Of a stretch of DNA of 64,000 nt, positions 17,725-27,855 are shown piece after piece; position 1 is the stretch's first letter; each line of letters starts with the position of its first letter. The notes below the pieces were generated by a model. The model did no database searches. It was not told the DNA's origin and saw only the letters and a list, made by a program, of their open reading frames with translations. Origin of the DNA: Pseudomonas gingeri. Lineage in GTDB: Bacteria; Pseudomonadota; Gammaproteobacteria; Pseudomonadales; Pseudomonadaceae. The position numbers and the translations under genes were made by a program. The stretch spans positions 701,334 through 765,333 of the forward strand of contig NZ_JACAQA010000005.1 of the NCBI RefSeq assembly GCF_013385425.1, given 5' to 3'.

Positions 17725-19233
17725 ATGTTTGAATCCGCCGAAATCGGTCACGCCATCGACAAAGAAACCTACGACGCCGAAGTCCCGGCCCTGCGTGAAG
17801 CCTTGCTGGAGGCGCAGTTCGAACTCCAGCAGCAAAAGCGCTTTCCGGTCATTGTGCTGATCAATGGCATTGAAGGGGCGGGCAAGGGCGAGACGGTCAA
17901 GTTGCTCAACGAATGGATGGACCCGCGTCTGATCGAGGTCCGCACCTTCGACCAGCAGACCGATGAAGAACTGGCCCGGCCACCGGCCTGGCGCTATTGG
18001 CGGCAGTTGCCGGCCAAGGGGCGCATGGGGGTGTTCTTCGGCAACTGGTACAGCCAGATGTTGCAGGGAAGGGTGCACGGCCATTTCAAGGACGCGGTGC
18101 TGGACCAGGCGATCAATGGCGCCGAGCGCCTGGAGCGCATGCTCTGCGACGAAGGTGCGCTGATCTTCAAGTTCTGGTTCCACCTGTCCAAGAAACAGAT
18201 GAAGGCCCGCCTCAAATCTCTCCAGGATGATCCCCTGCACAGCTGGCGCATCAGCCCGCTGGATTGGCAGCAGTCGGAGACTTACGACAAGTTCGTGCAT
18301 TTCGGTGAGCGGGTGCTGCGTCGTACCAGCAACGACTATGCACCCTGGCATGTGATCGAAGGTGTCGATCCGCATTACCGCAGCCTGACCGTGGGCAAGA
18401 TCCTGCTCGAAGGCTTGCAGACGGCGCTCAAGACCAAGGACGCCAAGCCGCGCCCGACCAATGCCGCACCGCTGCAGTCGGGGGTGGACGAACTCAGTCT
18501 GCTGGACAGCCTTGACCTGAGTCAGCACCTGGACAAGGACGACTATGAAGAACAACTGATTACCGAACAGGCGCGGCTGGCCGGTCTGCTGCGGGACAAG
18601 CGCATGCGTCGGCACGCGCTGGTGGCGGTGTTCGAAGGCAATGATGCGGCGGGCAAGGGCGGAGCGATCCGCCGGGTCGCCGCGGCGCTCGATCCACGGC
18701 AGTACCGTATCGTCCCCATCGCCGCGCCGACCGAGGACGAACGTGCCCAGCCGTACCTCTGGCGGTTCTGGCGGCATATCCCGCCGCGTGGCAAGTTCAC
18801 CGTGTTCGACCGTTCCTGGTATGGCCGTGTATTGGTAGAACGGATTGAAGGCTTCTGCAGCCAGGCCGACTGGATGCGTGCCTACAGTGAAATCAACGAT
18901 TTCGAGGAGCAACTGAGCGAGGCCGGAGTGATCGTGGTGAAGTTCTGGCTGGCCATCGATAAACAAACCCAATTGGAGCGTTTCCAGGCTCGCGAAGAAA
19001 TTCCGTTCAAGCGCTTCAAGATCACCGAAGACGATTGGCGCAACCGCGAGAAATGGGAGCTGTACCGCGATGCCATCGGCGATATGGTCGACCGTACCAG
19101 CACCGAAGTGTCGCCCTGGACGCTGGTGGAAGCCAATGACAAGCGCTGGGCCCGGGTCAAGGTGCTGCGCACGATCAACCGGGCCATCGAGGACGCCTTC
19201 GAAGCATATGGGAAGAAGGGTAAGTCGAAGTAG
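17725..19233 (+). CDS. pap: Polyphosphate:AMP phosphotransferase (two-domain PPK2)
   Basis: 502 residues made of two tandem PPK2 domains. Each has its own P-loop: GIEGAGKGE near residue 51 and GNDAAGKGG near residue 308, each followed by a family lid segment (RYWRQLPAKGRMGVFFGNW and RFWRHIPPRGKFTVFDRSW). The two-domain form makes ADP from AMP with polyphosphate as donor. AAGGGAG lies 7 bp before the chosen ATG. Stand-alone gene, divergent from mnmC. Confidence 0.94.
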   Translation: MFESAEIGHAIDKETYDAEVPALREALLEAQFELQQQKRFPVIVLINGIEGAGKGETVKLLNEWMDPRLIEVRTFDQQTDEELARPPAWRYWRQLPAKGRMGVFFGNWYSQMLQGRVHGHFKDAVLDQAINGAERLERMLCDEGALIFKFWFHLSKKQMKARLKSLQDDPLHSWRISPLDWQQSETYDKFVHFGERVLRRTSNDYAPWHVIEGVDPHYRSLTVGKILLEGLQTALKTKDAKPRPTNAAPLQSGVDELSLLDSLDLSQHLDKDDYEEQLITEQARLAGLLRDKRMRRHALVAVFEGNDAAGKGGAIRRVAAALDPRQYRIVPIAAPTEDERAQPYLWRFWRHIPPRGKFTVFDRSWYGRVLVERIEGFCSQADWMRAYSEINDFEEQLSEAGVIVVKFWLAIDKQTQLERFQAREEIPFKRFKITEDDWRNREKWELYRDAIGDMVDRTSTEVSPWTLVEANDKRWARVKVLRTINRAIEDAFEAYGKKGKSK

Positions 19234-19341
19234 GACGATGGCCGCGCATACGCCGGATGAATGATTGTCGCGGTCGGGAATCGGGTGGGCTTATGCTCGC
19301 TCGATCCTTCCAACCGACAACAACAATCAACGAGGTGGGTC

Positions 19342-20526
19342 ATGCGTGAAGTGGTGATCGTCGACAGCGTGCGGACTGGCCTGGCCAAGTCCTTTCGCGG
19401 CAAATTCAACCAGACCCGGCCGGATGACATGGCGGCCCATTGCGTCAACGCCTTGCTCAGCCGCAACGGCATAGACCCGGCCAGCGTCGAGGATTGCATC
19501 GTCGGCGCCGGCTCCAACGAGGGGGCCCAGGGCTACAACATCGGGCGTAATGTCGCGGTGTTGTCGAAGCTGGGCACCGGCACCGCCGGCATGACCCTCA
19601 ATCGCTTCTGCTCCTCGGGGTTGCAGGCGATTGCCATTGCCGCCAACCAGATCGCATCCGGTTGCAGTGAGATCATCGTTGCCGGTGGCGTCGAGTCCAT
19701 CAGCCTGACGATGAAAAGCGTCAACACCGACAACCTGATCAACCCGCTGCTCAAGGAGCAGGTGCCGGGGATCTATTTCCCCATGGGCCAGACCGCCGAG
19801 ATCGTCGCCCGACGCTATGGTGTCAGTCGTGAGCAGCAGGATCAGTATGCGTTGCAAAGCCAGCAGCGCACGGCCGCCGCCCAGGCCGCCGGTTTGTTCG
19901 ACGATGAAATCGTGCCCATGGCCGTAACCTATGCGGTTGAAGACAAGGCCAGCGGGCAGATCCAGTATCTGCAAGGCGTGGTGGAGCGTGATGACTGCAA
20001 TCGCCCGGACACCACATTGCAAAGCCTGGCCGGTTTGAAGCCGGTGTTTGCCGAAGACGGTTCGGTGACCGCGGGCAACTCGTCACAACTGTCCGACGGC
20101 GCTTCGATGACCCTGGTGATGAGCCTGGAAAAAGCCCTGGAACTGGGGCTGACGCCCAAGGCCTTGTTCCGTGGTTTTGCCGTGGCCGGTTGTGAACCGG
20201 ACGAAATGGGCATCGGCCCGGTGTTCTCGGTGCCGCGGCTGCTCAAGGCCAGGGGCCTGAGCGTGGCGGATATCGATCTGTGGGAGTTGAACGAAGCGTT
20301 CGCCTCGCAGTGCCTGTACAGCCGTGATCGGTTGGGTATCGACAACGACAAGTACAACGTCAACGGCGGTTCGATTTCCATCGGCCATCCCTTCGGCATG
20401 ACCGGCTCGCGCCAGGTCGGGCACCTGGTGCGTGAGCTGCAACGACGCAAGTTGCGTTATGGCATCGTCACCATGTGCGTGGGCGGTGGGATGGGGGCGA
20501 CGGGGCTGTTCGAAGCGTTGCTCTGA
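19342..20526 (+). CDS. Acetyl-CoA C-acyltransferase (thiolase)
   Basis: 394 residues, a full-length thiolase. The acyl-accepting Cys90 lies in NRFCSSGLQAIA; the histidine motif GGSISIGHPFGMTGSR and the C-terminal catalytic Cys in TMCVGGGMGA are intact. It either condenses two acetyl-CoA or cleaves 3-ketoacyl-CoA; the sequence alone does not fix the direction or chain length. The frame is open upstream, but the family starts at the M of MREVVIVDSVRTG, preceded by GAGGTGGGT. No fatty-acid oxidation partner (FadB-type gene) lies next to it. Confidence 0.93.
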   Translation: MREVVIVDSVRTGLAKSFRGKFNQTRPDDMAAHCVNALLSRNGIDPASVEDCIVGAGSNEGAQGYNIGRNVAVLSKLGTGTAGMTLNRFCSSGLQAIAIAANQIASGCSEIIVAGGVESISLTMKSVNTDNLINPLLKEQVPGIYFPMGQTAEIVARRYGVSREQQDQYALQSQQRTAAAQAAGLFDDEIVPMAVTYAVEDKASGQIQYLQGVVERDDCNRPDTTLQSLAGLKPVFAEDGSVTAGNSSQLSDGASMTLVMSLEKALELGLTPKALFRGFAVAGCEPDEMGIGPVFSVPRLLKARGLSVADIDLWELNEAFASQCLYSRDRLGIDNDKYNVNGGSISIGHPFGMTGSRQVGHLVRELQRRKLRYGIVTMCVGGGMGATGLFEALL

Positions 20527-20533
20527 ACCTGGA

Positions 20534-20559
20534 CCAGACCCCGTTGCTACAGGGTCTGG
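20534..20559. terminator. Stem-loop after the thiolase gene, possible transcript end
   Basis: CCAGACCC (20534-20541) pairs with GGGTCTGG (20552-20559), loop 10 bases. It overlaps the end of the convergent small gene. No T run follows, so a classical terminator is not proven. Confidence 0.3.
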
Positions 20560-20756
20560 CTGGCCTGGATGGCATTGGCCCGCTGCATGCGTTTTACATA
20601 CAGCTGGGTTTCGCGCTCGGCATCGGTGCGAGTAAAGAACGGCCCTTCCAGTGTGTTTTCCCGAGTGCTGAAAAAAAACAATCCGTTGATGGTCGTCACT
20701 CGGCCACTGCGAAAATGTGTGGCCTCGGTGTTGTCTTGTGCGCGTTTGCCGAACAT
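20547..20756 (-). CDS. DUF6316-like small protein
   Basis: 69 residues: MFGKRAQDNTEATHFRSGRV, then an aromatic strand region (INGLFFFSTRE) and a helical C-terminus (RTDAERETQLYVKRM). The layout (R-x-D/N near the start, HFRSGRV, W/F-F-x-TRE, GPF) resembles small Pseudomonas proteins classed as DUF6316. The function is unknown. Convergent with the thiolase gene. Confidence 0.72.
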   Translation of the reverse strand: MFGKRAQDNTEATHFRSGRVTTINGLFFFSTRENTLEGPFFTRTDAERETQLYVKRMQRANAIQASQTL

Positions 20757-20967
20757 GGCGAAATCTCGCTGGTGAGCGTAGCTGTCAGAAATCTAGCATA
20801 AAACTTATGAAGATAGCTCACCTGATCCTCCGATCAATGGTCATGGCCAGTTTATTGGCGGCGTTTCTGGCATGCTCAAGGTCGTATCGGGCTGTCTTCC
20901 CCGGCTGTGTTGCCGACCTGGCAAGGCCTAGAATGGCGACTTCCCCCACACGTCCGCAGGACTCTTC

Positions 20968-21927
20968 ATGCATATCTCATCCGGTCGCTGGGGCTATGGC
21001 CTGTTCCTGGCGCTGTTGACCGCCGTGCTCTGGGGCATTTTGCCGATCAAGCTCAAGCAGGTATTGCAGGTGATGGACCCGGTGACCGTGACCTGGTGCC
21101 GGTTGATTGTGTCGGGGGGCTTTCTGTTCGTGTACCTGGCGGCGACCCGGCGGTTGCCGAGCCGGCATGTCCTCGGGCCACGAGGCGGCTGGCTGGTGCT
21201 GATGGCGGTGCTCGGCCTGGTGGGCAACTACGTGCTTTACCTCATGGGCTTGAACCGCCTCAGTCCGGGCACCGCGCAGTTGGTGGTGCAGATGGGGCCG
21301 ATTTTCCTGCTGATCGCCAGCCTGTTCGTGTTCAAGGAGCGCTTCAGCCTGGGGCAGGGGCTCGGCTTGCTGGTGCTGCTGTTCGGCTTCGGGCTGTTTT
21401 TCAATCAGCGCCTGGAAGAGTTGCTGACCTCCCTGGGGACTTACACCGCCGGGGTATTGATGGTGTTGCTGGCGTCCACGGTCTGGACCTTCTATGCCTT
21501 GAGCCAGAAGCAATTGCTGACGGTATGGAATTCGTTGCAGGTGATGATGGTGATCTACCTGTTTTGTGCCTTGTTGCTCACGCCCTGGGTGCACCCGAGC
21601 GAAGTCCTGCAACTGAGTCCGTTGCAAGGCTGGTTGTTGCTCGGTTGTTGCCTCAATACCCTGGTGGCCTACGGTGCCTTTGCCGAGGCCCTGGCGCACT
21701 GGGAAGCCTCGCGGGTCAGTGCGACCCTGGCGATCACGCCGCTGGTGACCTTTGCCGCGGTGGCCCTGGCGGCCTGGCTGTGGCCCGGCTTCGTACAGCC
21801 CGAAGATATCAATGGCCTGGGGTATGGCGGCGCGTTGCTGGTGGTGCTGGGCTCGGCGCTGGTGGCGTTGGGGCCGTCGCTGATGGCCGGGCTCAAGGCC
21901 CGGCGGGTGCGTTTGATGGCAAATTAA
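20968..21927 (+). CDS. DMT/EamA-family permease (RarD-like)
   Basis: 319 residues with about ten membrane helices and two EamA repeats. The N-terminus GYGLFLALLTAVLWGILPIK and the proline-rich motif in the fourth helix (LSPGTAQLVVQMGPIF) are typical of drug/metabolite transporters. The ATG at 20968 is preceded by GCAGGA about 8 bp upstream. Substrate unknown. Convergent with fumC, 9 bp apart. Confidence 0.9.
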   Translation: MHISSGRWGYGLFLALLTAVLWGILPIKLKQVLQVMDPVTVTWCRLIVSGGFLFVYLAATRRLPSRHVLGPRGGWLVLMAVLGLVGNYVLYLMGLNRLSPGTAQLVVQMGPIFLLIASLFVFKERFSLGQGLGLLVLLFGFGLFFNQRLEELLTSLGTYTAGVLMVLLASTVWTFYALSQKQLLTVWNSLQVMMVIYLFCALLLTPWVHPSEVLQLSPLQGWLLLGCCLNTLVAYGAFAEALAHWEASRVSATLAITPLVTFAAVALAAWLWPGFVQPEDINGLGYGGALLVVLGSALVALGPSLMAGLKARRVRLMAN

Positions 21928-21936
21928 CGCTCGACG

Positions 21937-23331
21937 TCAGCCGTTCTTGCCGGATTCAAGCATGTTTTCCGGCCGGACCCAGGCGTCGAACTCGGCGTCG
22001 GTCAGGTAGCCGAGGGCCAGCGCCGCTTCACGCAAGGTGAGGTTTTCGCTGTAGGCCTTCTTGGCGATCTGGGCCGACTTGTCGTAGCCGATATGCGGAT
22101 TCAGCGCCGTCACCAGCATCAGGCCACGCTCCAGGTGCGCGGCCATCTGCACCGGGTCGGGTTCCAGCCCGGCGATGCAATGCTGCTGGAAGTTGCTGCA
22201 ACCATCGCCGAGCAGTCGGATCGACTGCAGCAGGTTATGGATGATCACCGGCTTGAACACATTCAACTGCAAGTGACCCTGGCTGGCGGCAAAGCCGATC
22301 GTCACGTCATTGCCCATGACCTGGCAGGCCAGCATCGATAGCGCCTCGCACTGGGTCGGGTTGACCTTGCCGGGCATGATCGAACTGCCCGGTTCGTTGG
22401 CCGGCAACTTCACCTCGGCAAATCCGGCACGCGGCCCGGAACCCAGCAGGCGCAGGTCGTTGGCGATTTTCATCAGGGCCACGGCGAGGGTTTTCAGGGC
22501 GCCGGAGAGGGTGGTCAGGGGCTCATGGCCGGCCAGGGCGGCGAATTTGTTCGGCGCGCTGATAAACGGCAAGCCGGACAACGCCGCGAGTTCGGCGGCA
22601 ACCGCCTCGGCAAAACCATGGGGCGCATTCAGCCCGGTGCCGACGGCGGTGCCGCCCTGGGCCAGTTCGCAGACCGCCGGCAAGGCCGCGCGAATCGCCC
22701 GCTCGGCGTAGTTCAGTTGCGCGATATAGGCCGAGACCTCCTGGCCGAAGGTGATCGGCGTGGCATCCATCATATGGGTGCGCCCGGTCTTCACCAGCTT
22801 CATATGGCGTGCCGCCAGTTCCGCCAGCCCGCCGGACAGTTCGGCCATCGCCGGCAGCAACTGCTGGTACACCGCCTGGACGGCGGCGATGTGCATGGCG
22901 GTGGGAAAACAGTCGTTGGAGCTCTGGGAGCGGTTGACGTGATCGTTGGGGTGTACTGGCGATTTGCCGCCACGGCCCTTGCCGGCCAGTTCATTGGCCC
23001 GCCCGGCAATCACTTCGTTGGCGTTCATATTGCTCTGGGTGCCGCTGCCGGTCTGCCAGACCGCCAGCGGGAACTGGTCGTCATGTTCGCCGGCGAGCAC
23101 TTCGTCGGCGGCCTGCTCGATCAGCCGGGCGATATCGGCGGGCAGGTCGCCATTGCGGTTGTTGACCCGGGCCGCGGCCTTCTTGATCAACGCCAGGGCG
23201 TGCATGACCGCCAGGGGCATTTTTTCCGTGCCGATGGCGAAGTTGATCAGCGAACGCTGGGTCTGGGCGCCCCAGTAGGCCTCTTCCGGTACGTTTACCT
23301 GGCCAAGGCTGTCGGTTTCGATGCGACTCAT
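21937..23331 (-). CDS. fumC: Class II fumarate hydratase
   Basis: 464 residues. It hydrates fumarate to malate in the citric acid cycle. The fumarase/aspartase signature [11 protein letters not shown] is intact, and the early catalytic region [14 protein letters not shown] is present. The N-terminus [20 protein letters not shown] matches the iron-independent, oxygen-stable class. Full length for the family. Pseudomonads often carry two fumC copies, so the paralogue number cannot be assigned here. Divergent from the DUF2059 gene. Confidence 0.97.
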   Translation of the reverse strand: MSRIETDSLGQVNVPEEAYWGAQTQRSLINFAIGTEKMPLAVMHALALIKKAAARVNNRNGDLPADIARLIEQAADEVLAGEHDDQFPLAVWQTGSGTQSNMNANEVIAGRANELAGKGRGGKSPVHPNDHVNRSQSSNDCFPTAMHIAAVQAVYQQLLPAMAELSGGLAELAARHMKLVKTGRTHMMDATPITFGQEVSAYIAQLNYAERAIRAALPAVCELAQGGTAVGTGLNAPHGFAEAVAAELAALSGLPFISAPNKFAALAGHEPLTTLSGALKTLAVALMKIANDLRLLGSGPRAGFAEVKLPANEPGSSIMPGKVNPTQCEALSMLACQVMGNDVTIGFAASQGHLQLNVFKPVIIHNLLQSIRLLGDGCSNFQQHCIAGLEPDPVQMAAHLERGLMLVTALNPHIGYDKSAQIAKKAYSENLTLREAALALGYLTDAEFDAWVRPENMLESGKNG

Positions 23332-23447
23332 TCGGTTTCACTCCTGATGGCGGGTTAGCGCAGTTTAGGTCCTGATCGAACGCGTGGGTTCCCTTCCAGG
23401 TTTTACTCTCTTCGCGACCATCGGACACCCGAGCATTGGCCACGGGG

Positions 23448-23477
23448 TTGAGTGACACACTTTGTTAGGCGCAGAAT
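23448..23477 (+). promoter_or_regulatory. Candidate sigma-70 promoter for the DUF2059 gene
   Basis: TTGAGT (23448-23453) and CAGAAT (23472-23477) are separated by 18 bp and lie 46 bp before the DUF2059 start. Both boxes are two mismatches or fewer from consensus. Judged by eye only. Confidence 0.3.
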
Positions 23478-23522
23478 GGATGCCCTTGGGGTTTTACCTC
23501 GCCTGTTTAGAAAGGAAACTCG

Positions 23523-24047
23523 ATGACCCGTCTTCGTGCCATCTGTACCGCGGTTGCTCTGGTATGCGCCAGCGGCCAGGTTTTCGCCGATACCGCCAGC
23601 CACAACGCCAGTGCCGAGGCTTTCCTGACGTTGGCCCACGCCGACAAGCTGGGCACCCCGGTCTACGCGCAAGTACAGCAAATGTTTGCCCAGCGCTTCG
23701 AGCAGACCCAGGCACCGGCCTCGAAAAAGCCGTTGCTCGACACCTACCAGGCCAAGGCCAACGCCGCCCTGGACCAGGCCATCGGCTGGAACAAGCTCAA
23801 GCCTGACATGCTCAAACTCTACACCGACAACTTCAGCGAATCCGAACTCAAGGACCTGGTCGCGTTCTACCAGTCGCCACTGGGCAAGAAAGTCCTGGAA
23901 AAAATGCCGCAACTGACCCAGCAATCGGCCCAGATGACCCAGGCCAAACTGGAAAGCGCAGTACCGGTGGTGAACAAGCTGCTGGAAGACATGACCAACG
24001 AGCTGACGCCCAAGGCGCCGGCACCCGCGGTCAAGAAAAAGCCGTAA
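23523..24047 (+). CDS. DUF2059-domain exported protein
   Basis: 174 residues. A signal peptide (MTRLRAICTAVALVCASGQV then FADT) is followed by a helical DUF2059 domain with the typical stretch NFSESELKDLVAFYQSPLGK and KVLEKMPQL. The protein is expected in the periplasm; function unknown. GGAAAC precedes the ATG. The BolA-like gene follows after 12 bp, so they form one transcript ending at the terminator at 24396. Confidence 0.92.
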   Translation: MTRLRAICTAVALVCASGQVFADTASHNASAEAFLTLAHADKLGTPVYAQVQQMFAQRFEQTQAPASKKPLLDTYQAKANAALDQAIGWNKLKPDMLKLYTDNFSESELKDLVAFYQSPLGKKVLEKMPQLTQQSAQMTQAKLESAVPVVNKLLEDMTNELTPKAPAPAVKKKP

Positions 24048-24059
24048 GCGGAGCCTGGA

Positions 24060-24356
24060 ATGAGCATGCAGCAACGTATCGAAACCGCACTGGGCGCCCT
24101 GCAACCCGAGCACCTGCAAGTCCTGGACGAGAGCCATATGCACAGCCGTGGGTTGCAGACCCACTTCAAGGCGGTGCTGGTCAGCGCACAGTTTGCCGGG
24201 TTGAACAGCGTCAAGCGCCACCAGAAGGTCTATGCCGCCCTGGGTGACCTGATGAGTGAATTCCATGCGTTGGCCCTGCATACCTACACCCCTGAAGAGT
24301 GGGTGAAAATCGGCGTGGCCCCGGCATCGCCGGTCTGCGCCGGCGGAGGGCATTGA
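24060..24356 (+). CDS. BolA-family protein
   Basis: 98 residues. The family features DESHMHSRGLQTHFKAVLVS and VKRHQKVYAAL (with the conserved His ligand for iron-sulfur co-ordination with monothiol glutaredoxin) are present. The last segment, PASPVCAGGGH, contains a Cys and a terminal His. BolA-type proteins act in iron-sulfur trafficking. Same transcript as the DUF2059 gene. Confidence 0.92.
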   Translation: MSMQQRIETALGALQPEHLQVLDESHMHSRGLQTHFKAVLVSAQFAGLNSVKRHQKVYAALGDLMSEFHALALHTYTPEEWVKIGVAPASPVCAGGGH

Positions 24357-24395
24357 TGCTGGTTTTTTGACCGGTGTTTTTTTGCTAGAATCCGC

Positions 24396-24426
24396 AACGC
24401 GCCGCACTGTCGGCGCGTTTTTTTTG
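24396..24426 (+). terminator. Intrinsic terminator after the bolA-like gene
   Basis: AACGCGCCG (24396-24404) and CGGCGCGTT (24411-24419) form a 9-bp stem with a 6-base loop, followed by a run of T to 24425. This closes the DUF2059-bolA transcript and separates it from trhO. Confidence 0.9.
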
Positions 24427-24473
24427 CATCCGGTTCGCCCTTTGCGAGGGCAGCCACCTGGAGAGAATCACCC

Positions 24474-25412
24474 ATGACTCAACCCATAGTCGTGGCGGCA
24501 CTTTATAAGTTCGTCACCCTGGAAGATTACGTTGCCCTGCGCGAGCCACTGCTGCAGGCGATGGTCGACAACGGTATCAAAGGCACCCTGCTGATCGCCG
24601 AAGAAGGCATCAACGGTACGGTTTCCGGTAGCCGCGAAGGCATCGACGGCCTGCTCGCCTGGCTCAAGCTGGATCCGCGGATGATCGACATCGACCACAA
24701 GGAATCCTATTGCGACGACCAGCCGTTCTATCGGACCAAGGTCAAGCTGAAGAAGGAAATCGTCACCCTGGGGGTCGAGGGCGTGGACCCGAACAAGCAG
24801 GTCGGCACCTATGTCGATCCACAGAACTGGAATGCGTTGATCGCCGACCCGGAAGTGTTGCTGATCGACACCCGCAACGATTATGAAGTTTCGATCGGTA
24901 CCTTCGAAGGCGCCATCGACCCGAAAACCACCAGTTTTCGCGAATTCCCCGACTACATCAAAGCCCATTTCGACCCGGCCAGACACAAGAAGGTCGCAAT
25001 GTTCTGCACCGGCGGCATTCGCTGCGAGAAGGCCTCCAGCTACATGCTCAGCCAGGGGTTCGACGAGGTCTATCACCTCAAGGGCGGGATCCTCAAGTAC
25101 CTCGAAGAGGTACCCCAGGAGCAGAGCAAGTGGCAGGGCGACTGCTTTGTCTTCGACAACCGCGTCACCGTGCGCCATGACCTGAGCGAAGGCGACTACG
25201 ATCAATGCCATGCCTGTCGTACGCCGATCAGCGTCGAGGAGCGTGCCTCGGAGCACTACGTGGCCGGGATCAGTTGCCCGCATTGCTGGGACACCTTGAG
25301 CGAGAAAACCCGTCGTAGCGCCATTGACCGCCAGAAACAGATCGAACTGGCCAAGGCGCGCAACCAGCCGCACCCGATCGGTTACAACTATCGTCAATCT
25401 TCCGAGGGCTGA
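24474..25412 (+). CDS. trhO: tRNA uridine(34) hydroxylase TrhO (YceA, rhodanese-type)
   Basis: 312 residues. The N-terminal acylphosphatase-like part ([20 protein letters not shown]) is followed by a rhodanese domain whose active-site loop is [13 protein letters not shown], with Cys178. The C-terminus has a Cys pair region (CHACRTPIS and SCPHCWD). TrhO makes ho5U34 in tRNA with oxygen, a step toward cmo5U34. Ribosome site CTGGAGAG precedes the ATG. The DsbA-like gene starts 3 bp after its stop, so the two are likely co-transcribed. Confidence 0.95.
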   Translation: MTQPIVVAALYKFVTLEDYVALREPLLQAMVDNGIKGTLLIAEEGINGTVSGSREGIDGLLAWLKLDPRMIDIDHKESYCDDQPFYRTKVKLKKEIVTLGVEGVDPNKQVGTYVDPQNWNALIADPEVLLIDTRNDYEVSIGTFEGAIDPKTTSFREFPDYIKAHFDPARHKKVAMFCTGGIRCEKASSYMLSQGFDEVYHLKGGILKYLEEVPQEQSKWQGDCFVFDNRVTVRHDLSEGDYDQCHACRTPISVEERASEHYVAGISCPHCWDTLSEKTRRSAIDRQKQIELAKARNQPHPIGYNYRQSSEG

Positions 25413-25415
25413 GCC

Positions 25416-26051
25416 ATGTCCGCGCGCCTGCTGTATGTGATGGACCCGATGTGTTCCTGGTGCTGGGGATTTGCCCCGGTGGCCGAGGCACTGGTCAAGC
25501 AGGCCCAGGCGGCGGGGGTCGAACTGCACCTGGTGATGGGCGGCCTGCGCACCGGCAGCGGCGCCGCGCTGGAGCCGACCACCCGGCGCTATATCATGGA
25601 GCACTGGCAGGCGGTCACCGAGACCACCGGCCAACCGTTCAAGCTCGACGGCGCCTTGCCTGACGGTTTCATCTACGACACCGAGCCTGCCTGCCGCGCC
25701 GTGATCACCGCGCGTAGCCTGGCGCCGGACTGTGCGTGGACGCTGGTGGGGCTGATCCAGCGGGCCTTTTATGTCGAGGGTCGGGATGTCACCCAAGCCA
25801 GCGTGCTGGTGGAGCTGGCGGAGCAAGCCGGTTTGCCGCGCATCGAGTTTGCCGGCGCCTTCGACACGGCCGAGCAACACGCGGCCACCGCGGCCGATTT
25901 CACCTGGGTCCAGGACCTGGGGATTGCCGGTTTCCCGACCCTGCTGGCCGAACGTAATGGCCAGTTGGCGCTGCTGACCAATGGCTACCAGCCGCTGGCT
26001 GAACTTGCCCCGCTGCTCGGCCGATGGCTGGAGCGCGCGGCCAGTGCTTGA
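25416..26051 (+). CDS. DsbA-family (thioredoxin-fold) protein
   Basis: 211 residues, no signal peptide, so cytoplasmic. The motif MDPMCSWCWGFAP carries the redox pair Cys13-x-x-Cys16, and the cis-Pro loop reads IAGFPTLLAE. This is the FrnE/DsbA-like cytoplasmic subfamily. Partner unknown. It follows trhO by 3 bp and overlaps the start of the ABC exporter gene by 8 bp, so the three genes probably form an operon. Confidence 0.92.
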   Translation: MSARLLYVMDPMCSWCWGFAPVAEALVKQAQAAGVELHLVMGGLRTGSGAALEPTTRRYIMEHWQAVTETTGQPFKLDGALPDGFIYDTEPACRAVITARSLAPDCAWTLVGLIQRAFYVEGRDVTQASVLVELAEQAGLPRIEFAGAFDTAEQHAATAADFTWVQDLGIAGFPTLLAERNGQLALLTNGYQPLAELAPLLGRWLERAASA

Positions 26052-27855
26052 ACAGCCCGAACCCGTCAAACCCCCTGTGGACCGCTTGAGCTGGGCCGAA
26101 ATCCGGCGTCTGGCCCTGCACCATAAGAAAGCGCTGTGGATCGCCAACCTGGTGGCCGTGTTGGCGACCTTGTGCAGTGTGCCGATTCCCCTGCTGTTGC
26201 CATTGCTGGTGGACGAGGTCCTGCTGGGGCACGGCGATGCCGCGCTCAAGGTGATGAACCACCTGCTGCCCGATCCCTGGCAGCGCGCCGTCGGTTATAT
26301 CGGCCTGATGCTGCTGGTGACCCTGACCCTGCGTTGTGCGGCCCTGGTGTTCAACGTGGTCCAGGCGCGGCTGTTCGCCGGGCTGGCCAAGGACATCGTC
26401 TACCGCATCCGCACCCGGTTGATCGAGCGTTTGAAGCGTATTTCCCTGGGCGAGTACGAAAGCCTCGGCAGTGGCACCGTGACCACGCACCTGGTGACCG
26501 ACCTGGACACCCTGGACAAGTTCGTCGGCGAGACCCTGAGCCGCTTTCTGGTGGCGATGCTGACGCTGGTGGGCACCTCGGCCATCCTGGTCTGGATGCA
26601 CTGGAAGCTGGCGCTGCTGATCCTGCTGTTCAACCCGCTGGTGATCTATGCCACGGTGCAGTTGGGCAAGCGGGTCAAGCATCTGAAGAAGCTGGAAAAC
26701 GACAGCACCTCGCGTTTTACCCAGGCCCTGACCGAGACCCTCGACGCGATCCAGGAAGTGCGTGCCGGCAATCGCCAGGGCTTTTTCCTCGGCCGTCTGG
26801 GGACCCGTGCCCGGGAAGTACGGGATTACGCCGTGGCGTCGCAATGGAAAAGCGATGCCTCGAGCCGGGCCACGGGGCTGCTGTTCCAGTTCGGCATCGA
26901 TATCTTCCGTGCGGCGGCGATGCTCACGGTGCTGTTCTCGGACCTGTCCATCGGCCAGATGCTCGCGGTGTTCAGTTATCTCTGGTTCATGATCGGGCCG
27001 GTGGAGCAGTTGCTGAACCTGCAATATGCCTTCTATGCCGCCGGCGGTGCGCTCGAGCGGATCAACGAACTGCTGGCACGTGCCGATGAACCGCAGTACC
27101 CCGGTGGCGTCGATCCTTTCATTGGGCGCGACACCGTGGGTATCGAGGTACAGGGCCTGAGTTTTGCCTATGGCGAGGAACCGGTGCTCGATCAGTTGGA
27201 CCTGTCCATCGCCCCTGGCGAAAAAGTCGCGATTGTCGGCGCCAGCGGCGGCGGTAAAAGCACCCTGGTGCAACTGCTGCTGGGTCTTTACACGCCCCAG
27301 TCCGGGACCATTCGCTTTGGCGGCGCGTCCCAGGCCGAGATCGGCCTGGACACCGTGCGCGAGAACGTCGCGGTGGTGTTACAGCACCCGGCGTTGTTCA
27401 ACGATACCGTGCGCGCCAATCTGACCATGGGCCGCGAGCGCAGCGATGAAGCTTGCTGGCGGGCACTGGAAATTGCCCAGCTCGACGCTACGATCAACCT
27501 GTTGCCACAAGGCCTGGACAGTATTGTCGGGCGCTCCGGGGTGCGTTTGTCCGGTGGTCAGCGTCAGCGTCTGGCGATTGCCCGGATGGTCCTGGCCGAA
27601 CCCAAAGTGGTGATTCTCGATGAAGCGACCTCGGCCCTCGACGCAGCCACCGAATACAACCTGCATCAGGCCCTGAGCCGGTTTCTCAGCGGTCGCACGA
27701 CCCTGATCATTGCCCACCGGCTGTCTGCGGTGAAACAGGCGGATCGGGTGCTGGTATTCGACGGTGGGCGCATCGCCGAGGACGGCGACCATCAGCAGCT
27801 TATTGCCGAAGGTGGCCTCTACGCGAAGTTGTACGGGCACCTGCAAAAAATTTGA
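26044..27855 (+). CDS. ABC exporter, fused membrane and ATP-binding domains
   Basis: 603 residues from a GTG at 26044, which overlaps the previous stop. A six-helix exporter-type membrane domain (first helix region LWIANLVAVLATLCSVPIPL) occupies about residues 25-310. The ATPase part has Walker A GASGGGKST, signature LSGGQRQRLAIARM, and Walker B VVILDEATSALD. It resembles MsbA/HlyB-type multidrug or lipid exporters. There is no other clear ATG near the start; a GGAG 10 bp upstream supports the GTG. Substrate unknown. Confidence 0.9.
   Translation: MLEQPEPVKPPVDRLSWAEIRRLALHHKKALWIANLVAVLATLCSVPIPLLLPLLVDEVLLGHGDAALKVMNHLLPDPWQRAVGYIGLMLLVTLTLRCAALVFNVVQARLFAGLAKDIVYRIRTRLIERLKRISLGEYESLGSGTVTTHLVTDLDTLDKFVGETLSRFLVAMLTLVGTSAILVWMHWKLALLILLFNPLVIYATVQLGKRVKHLKKLENDSTSRFTQALTETLDAIQEVRAGNRQGFFLGRLGTRAREVRDYAVASQWKSDASSRATGLLFQFGIDIFRAAAMLTVLFSDLSIGQMLAVFSYLWFMIGPVEQLLNLQYAFYAAGGALERINELLARADEPQYPGGVDPFIGRDTVGIEVQGLSFAYGEEPVLDQLDLSIAPGEKVAIVGASGGGKSTLVQLLLGLYTPQSGTIRFGGASQAEIGLDTVRENVAVVLQHPALFNDTVRANLTMGRERSDEACWRALEIAQLDATINLLPQGLDSIVGRSGVRLSGGQRQRLAIARMVLAEPKVVILDEATSALDAATEYNLHQALSRFLSGRTTLIIAHRLSAVKQADRVLVFDGGRIAEDGDHQQLIAEGGLYAKLYGHLQKI

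Noticed and set aside
20910..20934. TTGCCG and TAGAAT before the DMT-permease gene as a promoter
   Set aside because: The spacer is only 13 bp, outside the range for a sigma-70 promoter.
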